Counted from the first letter of the stretch, positions 32,668-42,537 are shown. The stretch: 64,000 nucleotides of DNA from Ornithinibacter aureus (GCF_009858245.1 NZ_VMSB01000001.1:1736001-1800000); one strand, 5' to 3'. Program-made: numbers and translations. Notes: generated by a model from the letters alone, not told the origin.

Positions 32668-35600
32668 CTACGTGGAGCCGATGCGAGGGGCTACCCGCGC
32701 GTGGGAAACCACTTCGGGTGATGCCTGGTCGGCGGGTGGGCCGTCAGTCCTCTCGTGTCCGGTCCATCCACGCGTTTGCAGGATGGTGTGTGAACGCTGT
32801 GACAGGTCCAGGGGTGGCCCTTCGTCGTCGGTGCGGTTGCACACCTGGTCGCGCAGGATTCGGTTCGCCTGGCCCGGGCTGCCTTCGGCGCGGGTGACGG
32901 CTGCGAGGTCGAGGTGCGGGATCTCCTCGGCGGGGGCGGCGAGCAGGGCGGTCTCTGTGGCGGTGCGCGCGGTGCGGGTGTCGCCGGCACTGAGGGCGTG
33001 GGTGGTGACGGTGTGGGCGACGTCGACGATGGCGCAGGTCAGGTGGTGGTCGAGGCGGTCTCCTTCGTAGAGCCAGGCCCAGGCGTCTCCGTTGAGCTGG
33101 CTGAACGGGGGGCCTTGGACGAGGTCGAGGGCTCGGGTCAGGTCGGCGAGGCCGTCGTGGCCGCGGGCTTGGCCGCGGGCGCGCAGGCGGCGGAAGAGGT
33201 CTGCGTCGACGAGCAGGTCCTGGACCTGGTAGATCGCGACGCCGCGGCTGATGGCTTCGGGGGTGCGGCGGGCGTCGGGGAGGTGCGGCTGGCCGGTGCG
33301 GGGGTTGGTGCCGAGCCAGTCGCGCACGGTCTTGGCGTACCCGCGGGCTTTGCTCGTCGTGAGGCCCAGTGCGTCGGCGAGCTCGTCGGGGGTGGCGCCG
33401 TACGGTCGGGTGCTCAGGTAGGTCAGGACGCCGGTCATGTACGCCTTGCGCACGGCCAGGGGTGTGCCGCGGGTGCGGGCCCGTACTGGCCCGAGCAGGG
33501 TTAGGCGGGGTAGGGGGCAGTCGTCGGCGAACCAGGCGGCGACGTCATCGTCGAGGGTGGGGTCAGCTTCGTGCAGGGCGTCGCGCACGGTCGTGGGGAC
33601 CTTGGGGGCGAGGGCGGCGAGGTCGTCTGGGGTGGTGGCGGCGTGGGCGACGTAGTCCTCGTCGGGGTCGGGCAGCAGGGTCGTGGTGGCGACGAGGATG
33701 TCCTTGTCGAGGGTCTGCCGGGCAACCGTGTGCTGGGGGCGTATGGCGCCGGCGGCGTCGGTGTAGGAGCGCCACCCGGTCGTGGCGGTTTCGTCGACCG
33801 GCATGGGGGTGTCGTCGTAGTCGGTGCTGGCGGCGATCAGGGCCGCGCAGCCTTGGGCCTCGTCGCTGGTGAGGCCGACCGCGACGAGGTCGAGACCGGC
33901 GTGCGGGAGGCGGGCCCGGCCGGCAGCGGTGAGCTCGACGACCACTCCGCCCGCAGGTGTGGTGTCGGTGCCGCCGAGGACGACGCCCGTGCCGGTGGCG
34001 CCCGGGTGGGCGTCGATGAGGGCGAGGAGCTGGGTCAGGGCTGGGGTGGGCTGCGCGCTGCCGTCCAGGACCAGCATGCTGGGTGCCCAGCTGTCGTCAC
34101 CGGCGCCGTGGGCGCGGGCGGTGGCCACGTCGTCGTTGTGGTCGTGGGCGCGGTCGATGGTGTTGACGGCGTGGGCCAGGATGCCGGTGGCCGGGTCGGT
34201 AGCACCGGTGTGCGGGCGGATCCGGTCGGGGTTGAGCCCGGCGACCTGGGTCGCGACGCCGACACAGTTCAGGGCCACCGAGTAGGACCAGGGGTTGCAG
34301 GCGACCTCGGCGGTGAGGTAGCGGGCGAAGTCGTCGCGGTAGGTGGGGTCTCCGGTCAGGGAGATCGTGAGGTCCTCGCAGTTGATCAGCCACACGTTGC
34401 CGGTGTCGCTCGTGCCGATGGTGACGAGCAGCGGGTAGGGGGCGACCTGGTCGGGGATGAGGTCCCCAAGGACTGCGGGGTCGGTGCCGGACGGCAGCGA
34501 CCAGCGGGTCTGGTTCCCGAGGTCGGCCCACGGTGGCGAAAGCTGCGCTGGTGCGTGCAGGTGCAAGGTCAGGCCGTGGCGGCCGAGCTCGACGGCGGCC
34601 ACAGCGGGCATGGGCAGCCCGGCGTGGGCCCGGCCGGAGGCGAGGTGGCGCAGGACCGCGTCGACGAACTCGACGCTGGGCGTCATTGCGGAGCCGGCGG
34701 TGGCCAGCGTCTTCTCCACGGGGGCGAGGACCGGCGGCGGGGTGGAGACCGTGCGGCCGGGGCGGCGGTGGCGCACCTGCATGGCGCGGCGTTGCCGCAG
34801 CAGGATCCACATCGACCCGGCCAGGACCGGACCACCCGCCAGGCCGGCGAGCAGCCATGGCGCGGGGGTCTCGGCGCTGTCGTCTGGGCTGGTGGTCGTG
34901 GCGGCGTGGCTCGGGTCGACGGCTGGTGTGGGGGCGGGACTGGTGGCGGCGGAGGTCGAGCGTGTCGGTGTAACGGACCCGTTGGCCGAAGCGGCGCCGC
35001 TGCTGAGGGCCGCGGGCGACGACGGGCCGGGGTCCGCCGGCTTGCTCCCGGTCCCAGGTGTGCCGGGGACTACGGCCACCGGTGCATCGTTCGGGGGCGT
35101 CGCCGTCGGCGACCGCTCAGGCGTCGAGGTTCCCTGGGTGGTGGCGGTGGTATCGGGGATGGTCAGGTGCCACCCCGGGTAGATCAGGTCGGGATCGCGC
35201 AGGTGCCGCCCGTCGGGCTGCCGCTGGTGGCGGGAGGCCTCGACGATGTCTGGGTACCGCTCGGCGTCGCCGAGGTGGTCGTGCGCGATCTGGCTGAGGG
35301 TGTCCCCAACCTCGACGGTGTACCTCTGCCCGTTCTTGGGTGGCTGCGTGGCGGCCGTTGCGGAGGCGGGAAGGGTCAGGACGGTGCCGGGGTGGATGAC
35401 CCAGTCGGGTCCGTGCGTGTCGGGGTTGAGGTCGGCGAGCTCGCGCCAGCGGTGCCCGTCGCCGAGCTGAGTGGCGGCGATCGACCACAGCGACTCGCCC
35501 CGGGTCACGGTGTGGGTGCCGGTGGGGTCGACGCTTCTCGCCGGTGGCGTGCTCGTGGCCCGATGTGTCGTGGTCTGCTGCGCGCTGGCGGTGGACTGTG

Positions 35601-36039
35601 CGGTCTGTGCCACGGTGCCGGCCCAGGCAGGGGCTGCGGCGGCGGCCGGTGCGGCCACCATGCTCGGAAGGGCGAGGGTGGGGGCGGCGACGAAGAGGAG
35701 GACGGCGGCGCCGACCAGGCCGCGGGCGGCGGACTGAGGCAGCGCGAGACCAGGGACACGTGGCGCGGTGACGCCGCGGAGGCGGGCGGCCAGCTCGAGG
35801 GTGATGGTCGCGGCCAGGAACGCCCAAGCGAGCCACGCCGCGACGGTCAGCACTCGCAGGGTCAGTGTGCCGTCGTCACGCGTGGTCAGGGCGGTGGTGA
35901 GCTGGTCGAGCGTGGGCAGCCCGTTGGGGATGGGGTTGGCGCCGATCGCGACGAGGGTGGCCGGGATGCCGATCAGGACGGTCAGAATCGCCACGGTGGC
36001 GGCCAGGCCGAGAAGGCGGGCGCGGATGGGGTGGGTCAT
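32668..36039 (-). CDS. Large membrane protein with LysM domains and a C-terminal BTAD-like region
   Basis: A 1123-residue protein. Two to four N-terminal membrane spans (residues about 10-110), two LysM-type peptidoglycan-binding domains (HTVTRGESLWSIAATQLG and YTVEVGDTLSQIAHDHLG), a long Ser/Thr/Pro linker, another span (about 435-455), and a C-terminal part with DNA-binding and bacterial transcriptional-activation (BTAD)-like helices (DALGLTTSKARGYAKTVRDWL, then the ALDLVQGPPFSQL block). It may link cell wall, pilus and signalling. The ATG forms an ATGA overlap with the TadG-like gene, so it is last in the pilus operon. Confidence 0.75.
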   Translation of the reverse strand: MTHPIRARLLGLAATVAILTVLIGIPATLVAIGANPIPNGLPTLDQLTTALTTRDDGTLTLRVLTVAAWLAWAFLAATITLELAARLRGVTAPRVPGLALPQSAARGLVGAAVLLFVAAPTLALPSMVAAPAAAAAPAWAGTVAQTAQSTASAQQTTTHRATSTPPARSVDPTGTHTVTRGESLWSIAATQLGDGHRWRELADLNPDTHGPDWVIHPGTVLTLPASATAATQPPKNGQRYTVEVGDTLSQIAHDHLGDAERYPDIVEASRHQRQPDGRHLRDPDLIYPGWHLTIPDTTATTQGTSTPERSPTATPPNDAPVAVVPGTPGTGSKPADPGPSSPAALSSGAASANGSVTPTRSTSAATSPAPTPAVDPSHAATTTSPDDSAETPAPWLLAGLAGGPVLAGSMWILLRQRRAMQVRHRRPGRTVSTPPPVLAPVEKTLATAGSAMTPSVEFVDAVLRHLASGRAHAGLPMPAVAAVELGRHGLTLHLHAPAQLSPPWADLGNQTRWSLPSGTDPAVLGDLIPDQVAPYPLLVTIGTSDTGNVWLINCEDLTISLTGDPTYRDDFARYLTAEVACNPWSYSVALNCVGVATQVAGLNPDRIRPHTGATDPATGILAHAVNTIDRAHDHNDDVATARAHGAGDDSWAPSMLVLDGSAQPTPALTQLLALIDAHPGATGTGVVLGGTDTTPAGGVVVELTAAGRARLPHAGLDLVAVGLTSDEAQGCAALIAASTDYDDTPMPVDETATTGWRSYTDAAGAIRPQHTVARQTLDKDILVATTTLLPDPDEDYVAHAATTPDDLAALAPKVPTTVRDALHEADPTLDDDVAAWFADDCPLPRLTLLGPVRARTRGTPLAVRKAYMTGVLTYLSTRPYGATPDELADALGLTTSKARGYAKTVRDWLGTNPRTGQPHLPDARRTPEAISRGVAIYQVQDLLVDADLFRRLRARGQARGHDGLADLTRALDLVQGPPFSQLNGDAWAWLYEGDRLDHHLTCAIVDVAHTVTTHALSAGDTRTARTATETALLAAPAEEIPHLDLAAVTRAEGSPGQANRILRDQVCNRTDDEGPPLDLSQRSHTILQTRGWTGHERTDGPPADQASPEVVSHARVAPRIGST

Positions 36040-36473
36040 TGCTCGACGCCTTCCACGGATCGGGTGATGCGGGCTTGGCCTCGACCGGTGACGGTCATCG
36101 AGCTGATGCCGATGATCCCCAGGAACGTGGTGGGGTAGGTGTCGCGGACGTTGACGGTGACTGTGGTGCCGCCGGTGACTGCGACGGTGCCGGTGAGCCC
36201 GGACGCGGTCAGGTACGCAGTGGCGGCCTGCCGGGCCAAGTGCGTGTCGGTCACGGCCCCGTCGCCGCGCACGGCTACGGCTGCGTCGAGCTGTTGCCCG
36301 CCGGTGCGGGCTGCCTGGTCGGCGACGGCGCGGGCGTGCTGTTGCGCGTGGACCTGCCCGCCGAGGTCGACGGCCAACCCGACGAGGACGATCATCGCGA
36401 AGCCGGTGGTGACCAGCCAGATGCTGATCGACCCCCGCTCCCCGTGTCGGCTCGTTGGTTGCTGTCGTGTCAT
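36036..36473 (-). CDS. TadG/TadE-like pilus assembly protein
   Basis: A 145-residue protein: basic N-terminus, GERGSISIWLVTTGFAMIVLVGLAVDLG as a class III signal-like segment, then an extracytoplasmic domain. Pseudopilin-like proteins of this shape belong to Tad/Flp pilus systems. The gene overlaps both neighbours by four bases. Confidence 0.75.
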   Translation of the reverse strand: MTRQQPTSRHGERGSISIWLVTTGFAMIVLVGLAVDLGGQVHAQQHARAVADQAARTGGQQLDAAVAVRGDGAVTDTHLARQAATAYLTASGLTGTVAVTGGTTVTVNVRDTYPTTFLGIIGISSMTVTGRGQARITRSVEGVEQ

Positions 36474-36916
36474 TGGCGTTCCCGGAACGTGTCGACGGGT
36501 GAGCTGGCACTGGCGGTGACGGTGCGGGTGCCGGGCACTCCGGGCACGGCCAGGTCGGCGAGGTTGACCACGCAGCGTACGGTCGCGGTGACGGTGGCCG
36601 GGGTCCCCACAGGTGCGGCGAAACCGGCGGTGTCGACGGTGACGGCGGTGCTCACGCAGTTGACCTGCTGGCTGGTCAGGGACGAGGTGGCGGCGGAGCG
36701 GGCGGTGGCTCCGGCGTCGGTGGCGGTGCGGGCGATGGAGGCGGTGCGGGCGGCCTGGGTGGCGGCGGAGTCCACGGCCTGGGTGGCGATGGCGACCCGC
36801 CCGGCGAAGATGATGAGCCCGACGAACAGCAGGAACGCGGGGAGACCGATCGCGGCCTCGAGCGCGGCCGAGCCCCGCTCGGACCCACCACGACGGCTCA
36901 CTGCGCTCCTAGACAT
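36470..36916 (-). CDS. TadE-like pseudopilin
   Basis: A 148-residue protein with SERGSAALEAAIGLPAFLLFVGL near residue 14, the TadE signature: a charged stretch ending in Gly-Ser, then a Glu-containing hydrophobic helix. The rest is Ala/Thr-rich. The ATG at 36916 overlaps the upstream stop by eight bases; an earlier in-frame start at 36928 is less likely. Confidence 0.75.
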   Translation of the reverse strand: MSRSAVSRRGGSERGSAALEAAIGLPAFLLFVGLIIFAGRVAIATQAVDSAATQAARTASIARTATDAGATARSAATSSLTSQQVNCVSTAVTVDTAGFAAPVGTPATVTATVRCVVNLADLAVPGVPGTRTVTASASSPVDTFRERQ

Positions 36917-37380
36917 GAGAGGTGCCACCCCCGGGGCGTCCAGCGTCGAGCAGCAGCCCGGTGGATTGGGTGATCCGTTCGACGGTGACGGACGCGGACT
37001 GGGTGATCGCTGGGCGCCACCCGGGCAGGACGCTGAGCGCGACCCCGCGCACCGTGACCGTGGCGGTGGTGGCGGTGCGCGTGCCGGTGACGGTGGAGGA
37101 GGTCAGGGCGTCCCCGGCGGTCTCCGCCAGGTAGGTGCGGGCGGTGCTGATCCCGGCGGCGGTGGTGCCGTTCTCGGCGCCGGCGGCGCGCGCCCCTTCC
37201 TGGGCGGAGGCGATCGCGAGAGTGCGGGCGTGGTAGATCAGCGCGGCCTGCATCCCCAGGAACATCACGGCGAACAGGGCCGGCATGAGGATGACCATCT
37301 GGATCGAGGTCGACCCGCGCTCGCCCGCCCTCGCCCGCGCGGTAGCGGGTGGGTGACGGTTGTCGGGGTGGTGGCTCATG
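36909..37380 (-). CDS. TadE-like pseudopilin
   Basis: A 156-residue protein: GERGSTSIQMVILMPALFAVMFLG forms the class III prepilin-like N-terminal helix (about 20-42), followed by an Ala/Thr-rich soluble part. TadE proteins are processed by TadV-like peptidase and sit at the pilus base. The ATG at 37380 is chosen over the long open frame to 37478. Confidence 0.75.
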
Positions 37381-37390
37381 GTGGGGGTCC

Positions 37391-37579
37391 TCAGGTGATC
37401 TTGGCGGCCTCGCTGGTGACGTAGTTGGTGACGGCGAGCACGACGATCCCGACGATGGCGATGACGGCCACGGCCCACAGGACCTGTTCGATGGTCACCG
37501 ACCCCCGCTCGGGGCGGGTGACGGCCTTGTCTCGGAGGCGGATGCCGAGGGTGTGCAGGGCGGCTGCGAGGTGGTGCAT
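37391..37579 (-). CDS. Flp-type small pilin
   Basis: A 62-residue protein with RGSVTIEQVLWAVAVIAIVG: the conserved Glu at the fifth residue after the cleavage site, within a single hydrophobic helix, is characteristic of Flp/class IV small pilins. GGAAGGA lies 10 bases before this ATG. An alternative start at 37675 overlaps TadC as ATGA and would add 32 residues. Confidence 0.7.
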   Translation of the reverse strand: MHHLAAALHTLGIRLRDKAVTRPERGSVTIEQVLWAVAVIAIVGIVVLAVTNYVTSEAAKIT

Positions 37580-37671
37580 GGGCGCTGTTCCTTCCGGTGT
37601 GGTGGCCCCGGCCGGGCGGCCAGGGCGCGAGGTCGTGCCTGTGGTTGGTGGGTGGGGTGCGGCTGAGCGGG

Positions 37672-38583
37672 TCATGGTGTGCCTGCCATGACGCGCAGGA
37701 GGGCGGGGGTGACGAGGATGGCCAGGAAGATGACGCCGAGCAGGCTCATCGGGATGGTCATTCGTTCGGCGACCTCGTTGGCCTTGGCCTTCTCGTGGTT
37801 GAGCATCGCGGCGCGCATCCCGGCGGAGCGTGCCCGCAGGGAGGCGTACACCTGCGCGCCTTCTTCCCCGGACAGGCGCATGATGTCGGCGAGGTCGTCT
37901 AGCTCGGGCAGGCCGAGCTCGGCGCCCAGGGCTCGCAGGGACTCCCACGGGGTGAGCCCGGACCAGCGGGTGCGGGCCAGCTCCTCGCTCAGGCGGGCGA
38001 ACACCCACGAGTCGCCGACGGCTGCGGCGGCCTCCATGGCCTGGCGGGGGCCGGAGCCGTTGTGCCGTTCGAGGGCGACGAGGTCGATGTAGGCGCCCAG
38101 GGCCCGGCTGAACTCGGCGCGGGCGCGTTTGGCGTCGTCGCGGGCGTTGTAGTCCGGGACCATGAACAGCACCCCAGCCAGCACCACACTGCCGGCGAGC
38201 GGGACGGGCAGCGGCAGGTTGGCGCCGAAGATGGTGAACAGCACGGTCAGCACCGGCGGGATGACCAGCCCGAGCAGGGCGAAGCTGACTTTCTCCCCGT
38301 AGAACCTGGTCACCGGTTTGCGCAGGATCGCCAGCTCCGCTGTCGGGGCGCGCCCCCACACCGCTGGTGGCAGAACACGCAGCCCCCACGCCCCGAGACG
38401 CTGCGTGGGCTCCCCCGCCACCGGTGCGCTGGCGTGGCGGCGGGCATGCTCTGGCGAAAGCCGTTCCAGGGCGTCGCGCAGGTCCGGCTGCGCCGGCACC
38501 AGCCGCCACGTCAGCAGGGCGACGCCGAGCCCGATGAGGGAGCCGGCGGCGATGGCGAGCTGGACGCTGGTTGGGGCGGTCAT
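37672..38583 (-). CDS. TadC-like type II secretion F-domain protein
   Basis: A 303-residue inner-membrane protein with spans at about 5-25, 105-130 and 280-300 and a large cytoplasmic helical domain between, the GspF/TadC fold. It forms the pilus platform with TadB and is driven by TadA. It overlaps TadB as ATGA. Confidence 0.8.
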   Translation of the reverse strand: MTAPTSVQLAIAAGSLIGLGVALLTWRLVPAQPDLRDALERLSPEHARRHASAPVAGEPTQRLGAWGLRVLPPAVWGRAPTAELAILRKPVTRFYGEKVSFALLGLVIPPVLTVLFTIFGANLPLPVPLAGSVVLAGVLFMVPDYNARDDAKRARAEFSRALGAYIDLVALERHNGSGPRQAMEAAAAVGDSWVFARLSEELARTRWSGLTPWESLRALGAELGLPELDDLADIMRLSGEEGAQVYASLRARSAGMRAAMLNHEKAKANEVAERMTIPMSLLGVIFLAILVTPALLRVMAGTP

Positions 38584-39437
38584 GACGCGCCCTGCGTGAC
38601 GGTGTTGCCGATGAACCGGGGAAGGGGTGCGCCGGTGGCCATCCGCCGCATCCACACCAGGGTGGCCACGTACAGCGCGAGGAGGGCGGTGAGGATGAGC
38701 TGCCCGATCGGGGTGCCGAAGGGGGCGACGTAGTCCCCGGAGAGCGCCAGGAAGGCCAGTACGGTGACGGTGATGATGGTGACCCAGCGGGCGGTGGCGC
38801 GCGGTTTGGCCCGGTCGGCCTCGATCTCCCGTCGGGCGCGAACGTCGGCGGCGACCGACTCGGCCAGGGACTCCAGGACGGCGGCCAGGCCGCTCCCGCG
38901 GCGGCGGGCGCCGAGGATGAGGTTGGCGGCGATGACGTCACCGGTGGCGTCGTCAAGGTCGTCGGCGAACGCCCGCAGCGCGTCCTCGGTGGCCCACCGG
39001 GCCCGCAGCCGGGACACCAGACGGGTCACCTCGGGTCGGATCGCCTGCGGGGTGGAGCGCAGCGTGGACAGCAGCGCCTGCTCCAGTCCGACACCGACGG
39101 TCAGGACCCCGGACAGGGCGCGGGTCCACTCCTCCATCGCCTCGAGCCGGTCGATCCGGGCGGTGGACGGCGGCGCCGACAGCAGCACCGGCAGCCCCGC
39201 CGCGGCCGCGGGCAGGACGAGGGCGGCGACCCACCACCCGGTCAGCACCGCGACGACCACCCCGGCGGTGAGCCCGGTCAGCAGCAGCGCCCGGGTGCGC
39301 GGGGTGACCGCTGCGATCCGGGCCAGGCCGGGGCGGGCACGCCGCGGTGTGGGTGGGGTGCGTCGCAGCCCGAGGGTCAGGCCGATCAGGCCGGCGACGA
39401 CCAAGGCCCCGGCGACGGCGGGCACCAGCGGGGTCAT
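38580..39437 (-). CDS. TadB-like type II secretion F-domain protein
   Basis: A 285-residue membrane protein. Hydrophobic segments lie at about 7-24, 50-82 and 225-265; the central part (RIDRLEAMEEWTRALSGVLTVGVGLEQALL) is the GspF-type cytoplasmic helical bundle. It partners with TadC. ATGA overlap with the TadA gene. Confidence 0.82.
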   Translation of the reverse strand: MTPLVPAVAGALVVAGLIGLTLGLRRTPPTPRRARPGLARIAAVTPRTRALLLTGLTAGVVVAVLTGWWVAALVLPAAAAGLPVLLSAPPSTARIDRLEAMEEWTRALSGVLTVGVGLEQALLSTLRSTPQAIRPEVTRLVSRLRARWATEDALRAFADDLDDATGDVIAANLILGARRRGSGLAAVLESLAESVAADVRARREIEADRAKPRATARWVTIITVTVLAFLALSGDYVAPFGTPIGQLILTALLALYVATLVWMRRMATGAPLPRFIGNTVTQGAS

Positions 39438-40993
39438 GACGTGGGCCCGCGGGTGGCGGCGAAGAAGCCTTGCAGGTCGAACCCGTACCGGGTCAGGTCC
39501 CGGTAGGAGTCGTCCAAGACGTGCGGGGTCGCCGCCTGCTCACCGGGGGCGGTGCGGAACACGTGCTGGATCGCGTACCCCTTGTCCTTCTCCCCGGGGG
39601 CGACGGTGATGATCTCGGCGACCCACCGGTTGCGCTGCCACACCCCCTCGGAGGTGGGCGCGGTCTCCAGGTGGACGTGCACGACGACGTCGATGGCGGC
39701 GGCGATCGCCCGCACCGCGTAGTCGTGGGTGACGTGTGGCCCGGCCTCCATCGCGCAGGTGACGAGCTTGGCGATGGCACCCTCGGCGGTCGGGGCGTGG
39801 GTGGTGGAGATGGACCCGGCCCCGGACTCCATCGCCTTGAGCATGGCCAGGATCTCGTGGCCGCGGACCTCGCCGACGATCTGTCGGGACAGGTTGAACC
39901 GGAAGGAGTCGAACAAGGCCTGGGACAGGGTGAACTCCCCTGCCTGAGAGCCGTCCGGGCCGCGCTCGCCCGAGCCGGGGCGTGCCTCCCACGCGAACAC
40001 GATCGGGTGCTGGTCGCGCAGCTCGTGCAGGTGCAGCTCGTACTCGGTCTCGAAGGTGCCGATCGCCTCGTGCGGGGGGATCTCCGCGCACAGCGCCCGC
40101 ACCAGGGTGGTCTTGCCGGCGCCCTGGGCGACGACGATGGACTTGCGGGCCTTGACCGCGGCGGACAGGAACGACGCGGCGACGTCGGTCAGGGTGCCGA
40201 GCCCGACCAGGTCCTCCAAGGTGATGCGGCGCAGCCGGTGACGGCGGATCACCACGGACGGGCGGGGCGTCACCCACGCCGCCGCGGCCAGGCGGGCCCC
40301 GCCGTCCAGCCGCAGGTGCAGCCGCGGCTGGGCCTGGGAGAAGGGTCGGGCGTTGACCTCGCTGCGCGAGGCCAGGAAGACGAGGAAGTCGATGAGCTCG
40401 GCGTCGCTGTCTGCCACGGGCGGCCCGGGGATCAGCCGTCCGTCGCTCAGCTCGAGGGTGACCTGGTCGTGGCCGGTGATGATGATGTTCTCCACCATCT
40501 CGTCGTCCACCAGCGGTTGGAGCCGGCCGAGCCCGAACAGGGCGTTGTCGACGGCGGCCACCAGCGCGTCCTGCTCAGTGGCCGACCAGGTCGGCACCCC
40601 GGCACCGATGCGTTCCGCAGCCTCGGCCTCGAGCAGGTCGACGATGATCGCCCTCCCCCGGGAGCGCTGGTCCGTGCTGGTGGTGCGGGTGCGGTCCTCC
40701 CCCAGCGCCGCGGAGAGCCGGTCCGAGGCCTGCTGCCGCAAGGCCGCGACCAGGGGCCAGTCCAGCTCCCCCACGAACGGGCGCGGCAGCGGCCGCGCAA
40801 CCAGCCCCGCGTGGCCATTCACGTGGCCGCTGCCATGGCCGTTGGTGTGGCTCGTGGAAGCGGACGTTGTCGGGGTTGGGTTCATGGAGAACGACCCGCG
40901 GACCCGGCCGGGGCGCTGCGCGGGCAGGGTCGCGAACAGCGGCAGGTCGCTGGGGTCCGGGCCTGCCGTGGTGTCGACCCTGTCGGTGCTCAT
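39434..40993 (-). CDS. TadA/CpaF-type pilus assembly ATPase
   Basis: A 519-residue secretion ATPase. The Asp/His boxes (TFETEYELHLHELRD), the Walker B-like RQIVGEVRGHE and the ISTTHAPTAEGAI segment are present. The P-loop reads KSIVVAQGAGKTT at about 284-296: GKT is intact, but the first glycine of the usual GxxxxGKT is replaced by Val, as if two residues were missing. The ATG at 40993 overlaps the TadZ-like gene as ATGA. It should power assembly if the P-loop is functional. Confidence 0.85.
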   Translation of the reverse strand: MSTDRVDTTAGPDPSDLPLFATLPAQRPGRVRGSFSMNPTPTTSASTSHTNGHGSGHVNGHAGLVARPLPRPFVGELDWPLVAALRQQASDRLSAALGEDRTRTTSTDQRSRGRAIIVDLLEAEAAERIGAGVPTWSATEQDALVAAVDNALFGLGRLQPLVDDEMVENIIITGHDQVTLELSDGRLIPGPPVADSDAELIDFLVFLASRSEVNARPFSQAQPRLHLRLDGGARLAAAAWVTPRPSVVIRRHRLRRITLEDLVGLGTLTDVAASFLSAAVKARKSIVVAQGAGKTTLVRALCAEIPPHEAIGTFETEYELHLHELRDQHPIVFAWEARPGSGERGPDGSQAGEFTLSQALFDSFRFNLSRQIVGEVRGHEILAMLKAMESGAGSISTTHAPTAEGAIAKLVTCAMEAGPHVTHDYAVRAIAAAIDVVVHVHLETAPTSEGVWQRNRWVAEIITVAPGEKDKGYAIQHVFRTAPGEQAATPHVLDDSYRDLTRYGFDLQGFFAATRGPTS

Positions 40994-41829
40994 GAGCGTG
41001 TCCCCATCCGGCGCTGACCCGCATGCTGGTCTCCCGCGGCCGGTGGTGAGGCCTCGGTGGTCCCGGTGAGCTGGTCTCGGGCACTGCTGATGCGGGAGCG
41101 GGCTGCGTCCGCGGTGGTGCGCAGCGACCTCAGCAGCGGGGACCGGTCGAACCCGCGGGGTGCGGTGCCGCCGTGGGAGAACACCGCGGCGGGCTCCTCG
41201 TCCCACGCCAGGGACGCCAGGATCGGCAGTTGGAGGACCTTGCTCACTTCTCGGGCACGGTAGGGGCGGCCCTCCCCCACGGTGAGCAGGGCCAGTGATG
41301 GCCCGGCGCCGCGCTGTTCGAACCCGCCGCGCAGGGTCTGCGCCCACGACCGGGCCCCGGACAACGCGACCAGGTCGGTGCGGGTCACCAGCAGGCACAG
41401 GTCGGAGGCGAACAGCAACGGTTCGGGGGTGCCGGCCAGGCCGAGCCGGCCGGCGTCGACGATCACGTCCTGCCCCAATGTGTCCAGGCTCTTCAACACG
41501 GTCGCGAGCGGCTCCCACAGGGACTCCAGGGACCGGGCCTGCCCGTGGGCGGTGGTGCCCGCGATCATGGTCACGCTGGTGTCCGGGACCTGCATCGACA
41601 CCGCCGGGATCGCCTGCCCCAGGCCGCCGGCGCGGTGCGCGAACGCGAGGTCGATCAGGGACTGCGTGGGGGCGGCCTGTCCACGGAAGTACCCAGCCAA
41701 CAGGCCGGACCCGCCAGTCGGGTCCGCCTCCACGAGAAGGACGGGGCGGACCCAGGTCAGGGCCAGCCCGAGCGCGGTTGTGGTCACCCCCGGCGACCCG
41801 GAGGCGGACGTCAGCACGATCAGCGCCAT
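40990..41829 (-). CDS. TadZ/CpaE-like MinD-family protein
   Basis: A 279-residue protein of the MinD/ParA fold with a degenerate P-loop SASGSPGVTTT at about 8-18 (no lysine) and VIVDAGRLG as the Walker B strand. Such proteins localise the Tad machinery rather than hydrolyse ATP efficiently. The ATG overlaps the SAF-domain gene by one base. Confidence 0.78.
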   Translation of the reverse strand: MALIVLTSASGSPGVTTTALGLALTWVRPVLLVEADPTGGSGLLAGYFRGQAAPTQSLIDLAFAHRAGGLGQAIPAVSMQVPDTSVTMIAGTTAHGQARSLESLWEPLATVLKSLDTLGQDVIVDAGRLGLAGTPEPLLFASDLCLLVTRTDLVALSGARSWAQTLRGGFEQRGAGPSLALLTVGEGRPYRAREVSKVLQLPILASLAWDEEPAAVFSHGGTAPRGFDRSPLLRSLRTTADAARSRISSARDQLTGTTEASPPAAGDQHAGQRRMGTRS

Positions 41830-42512
41830 CAGCGCTCCCGGGAGTCCAGGACCAGGGCCACGTTCCCGGTGGCGGCGCGTGCGGCGAGCTCGGCCGCGTC
41901 CTGCTCGGGAACTTGGACGCTGACGACGTTCTGCCCGTTCTCGTTGTTCACGCGGACCCCGACGACCGTGGCGGCGATTGTCACCTGCTCCCCCGCGGTG
42001 ACCTCGCCGGACTGGCCGGGGGTGGCGACGACGCGCACCCGGTCACCGACCAGAAGAGGTTCTCCGGGCATCTGGGACGCCGGCAGTCCCACACCCACGA
42101 TCGACATGCCCGCCGCGGGCAGGACCGCATCGCTGACCTGCTCACTGGTCACGAGGGTGCCGGCGGCGATGTCGGTCGCGGCCTGCTGACCGACCACCGT
42201 CGACGCCTCGGACGCGGGCACCGGCCGAAGGGCCGGGTCGGTGCTGACCTGAACAGTCATCACGTCGTCCGGCCCGATCACGGCGCCGCGTTCGACCGCG
42301 ACCCGCATGGCGAGCACGGACTGGGTGTTGCTGGTCGCGGTCCACGCGAACGCCGCCAGCAGCCCCCCCAGACAAATCGCCGCGACCGAGGCCGCGATCA
42401 ACGCCGGGCGGCGACGCAGCTTGGGCGCAGGCGCCACACGCACCGCCGCCTCCGCGCGCGACGGCGCGACACCGGCCTGCGTCGCCCCATTGGGGTTGGT
42501 CGTCGTCGTCAT
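41829..42512 (-). CDS. SAF-domain (CpaB/RcpC-like) pilus protein
   Basis: A 227-residue protein with one N-terminal span (about 38-60) and a SAF domain (RVAVERGAVIGPDDVMTVQV, then DIAAGTLVTSEQVS), as in CpaB/RcpC proteins that act in the periplasmic part of the Tad system. GAGGGGATC before the ATG is a good ribosome site. Confidence 0.78.
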   Translation of the reverse strand: MTTTTNPNGATQAGVAPSRAEAAVRVAPAPKLRRRPALIAASVAAICLGGLLAAFAWTATSNTQSVLAMRVAVERGAVIGPDDVMTVQVSTDPALRPVPASEASTVVGQQAATDIAAGTLVTSEQVSDAVLPAAGMSIVGVGLPASQMPGEPLLVGDRVRVVATPGQSGEVTAGEQVTIAATVVGVRVNNENGQNVVSVQVPEQDAAELAARAATGNVALVLDSRER

Positions 42513-42537
42513 CTGGATCCCCTCGTTCGTGGACCGG

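Noticed and set aside
33571-36138. 855-residue plus-strand frame
   Set aside because: Antisense shadow of the LysM-BTAD gene with extreme Gly/Val/Arg/Asp bias.
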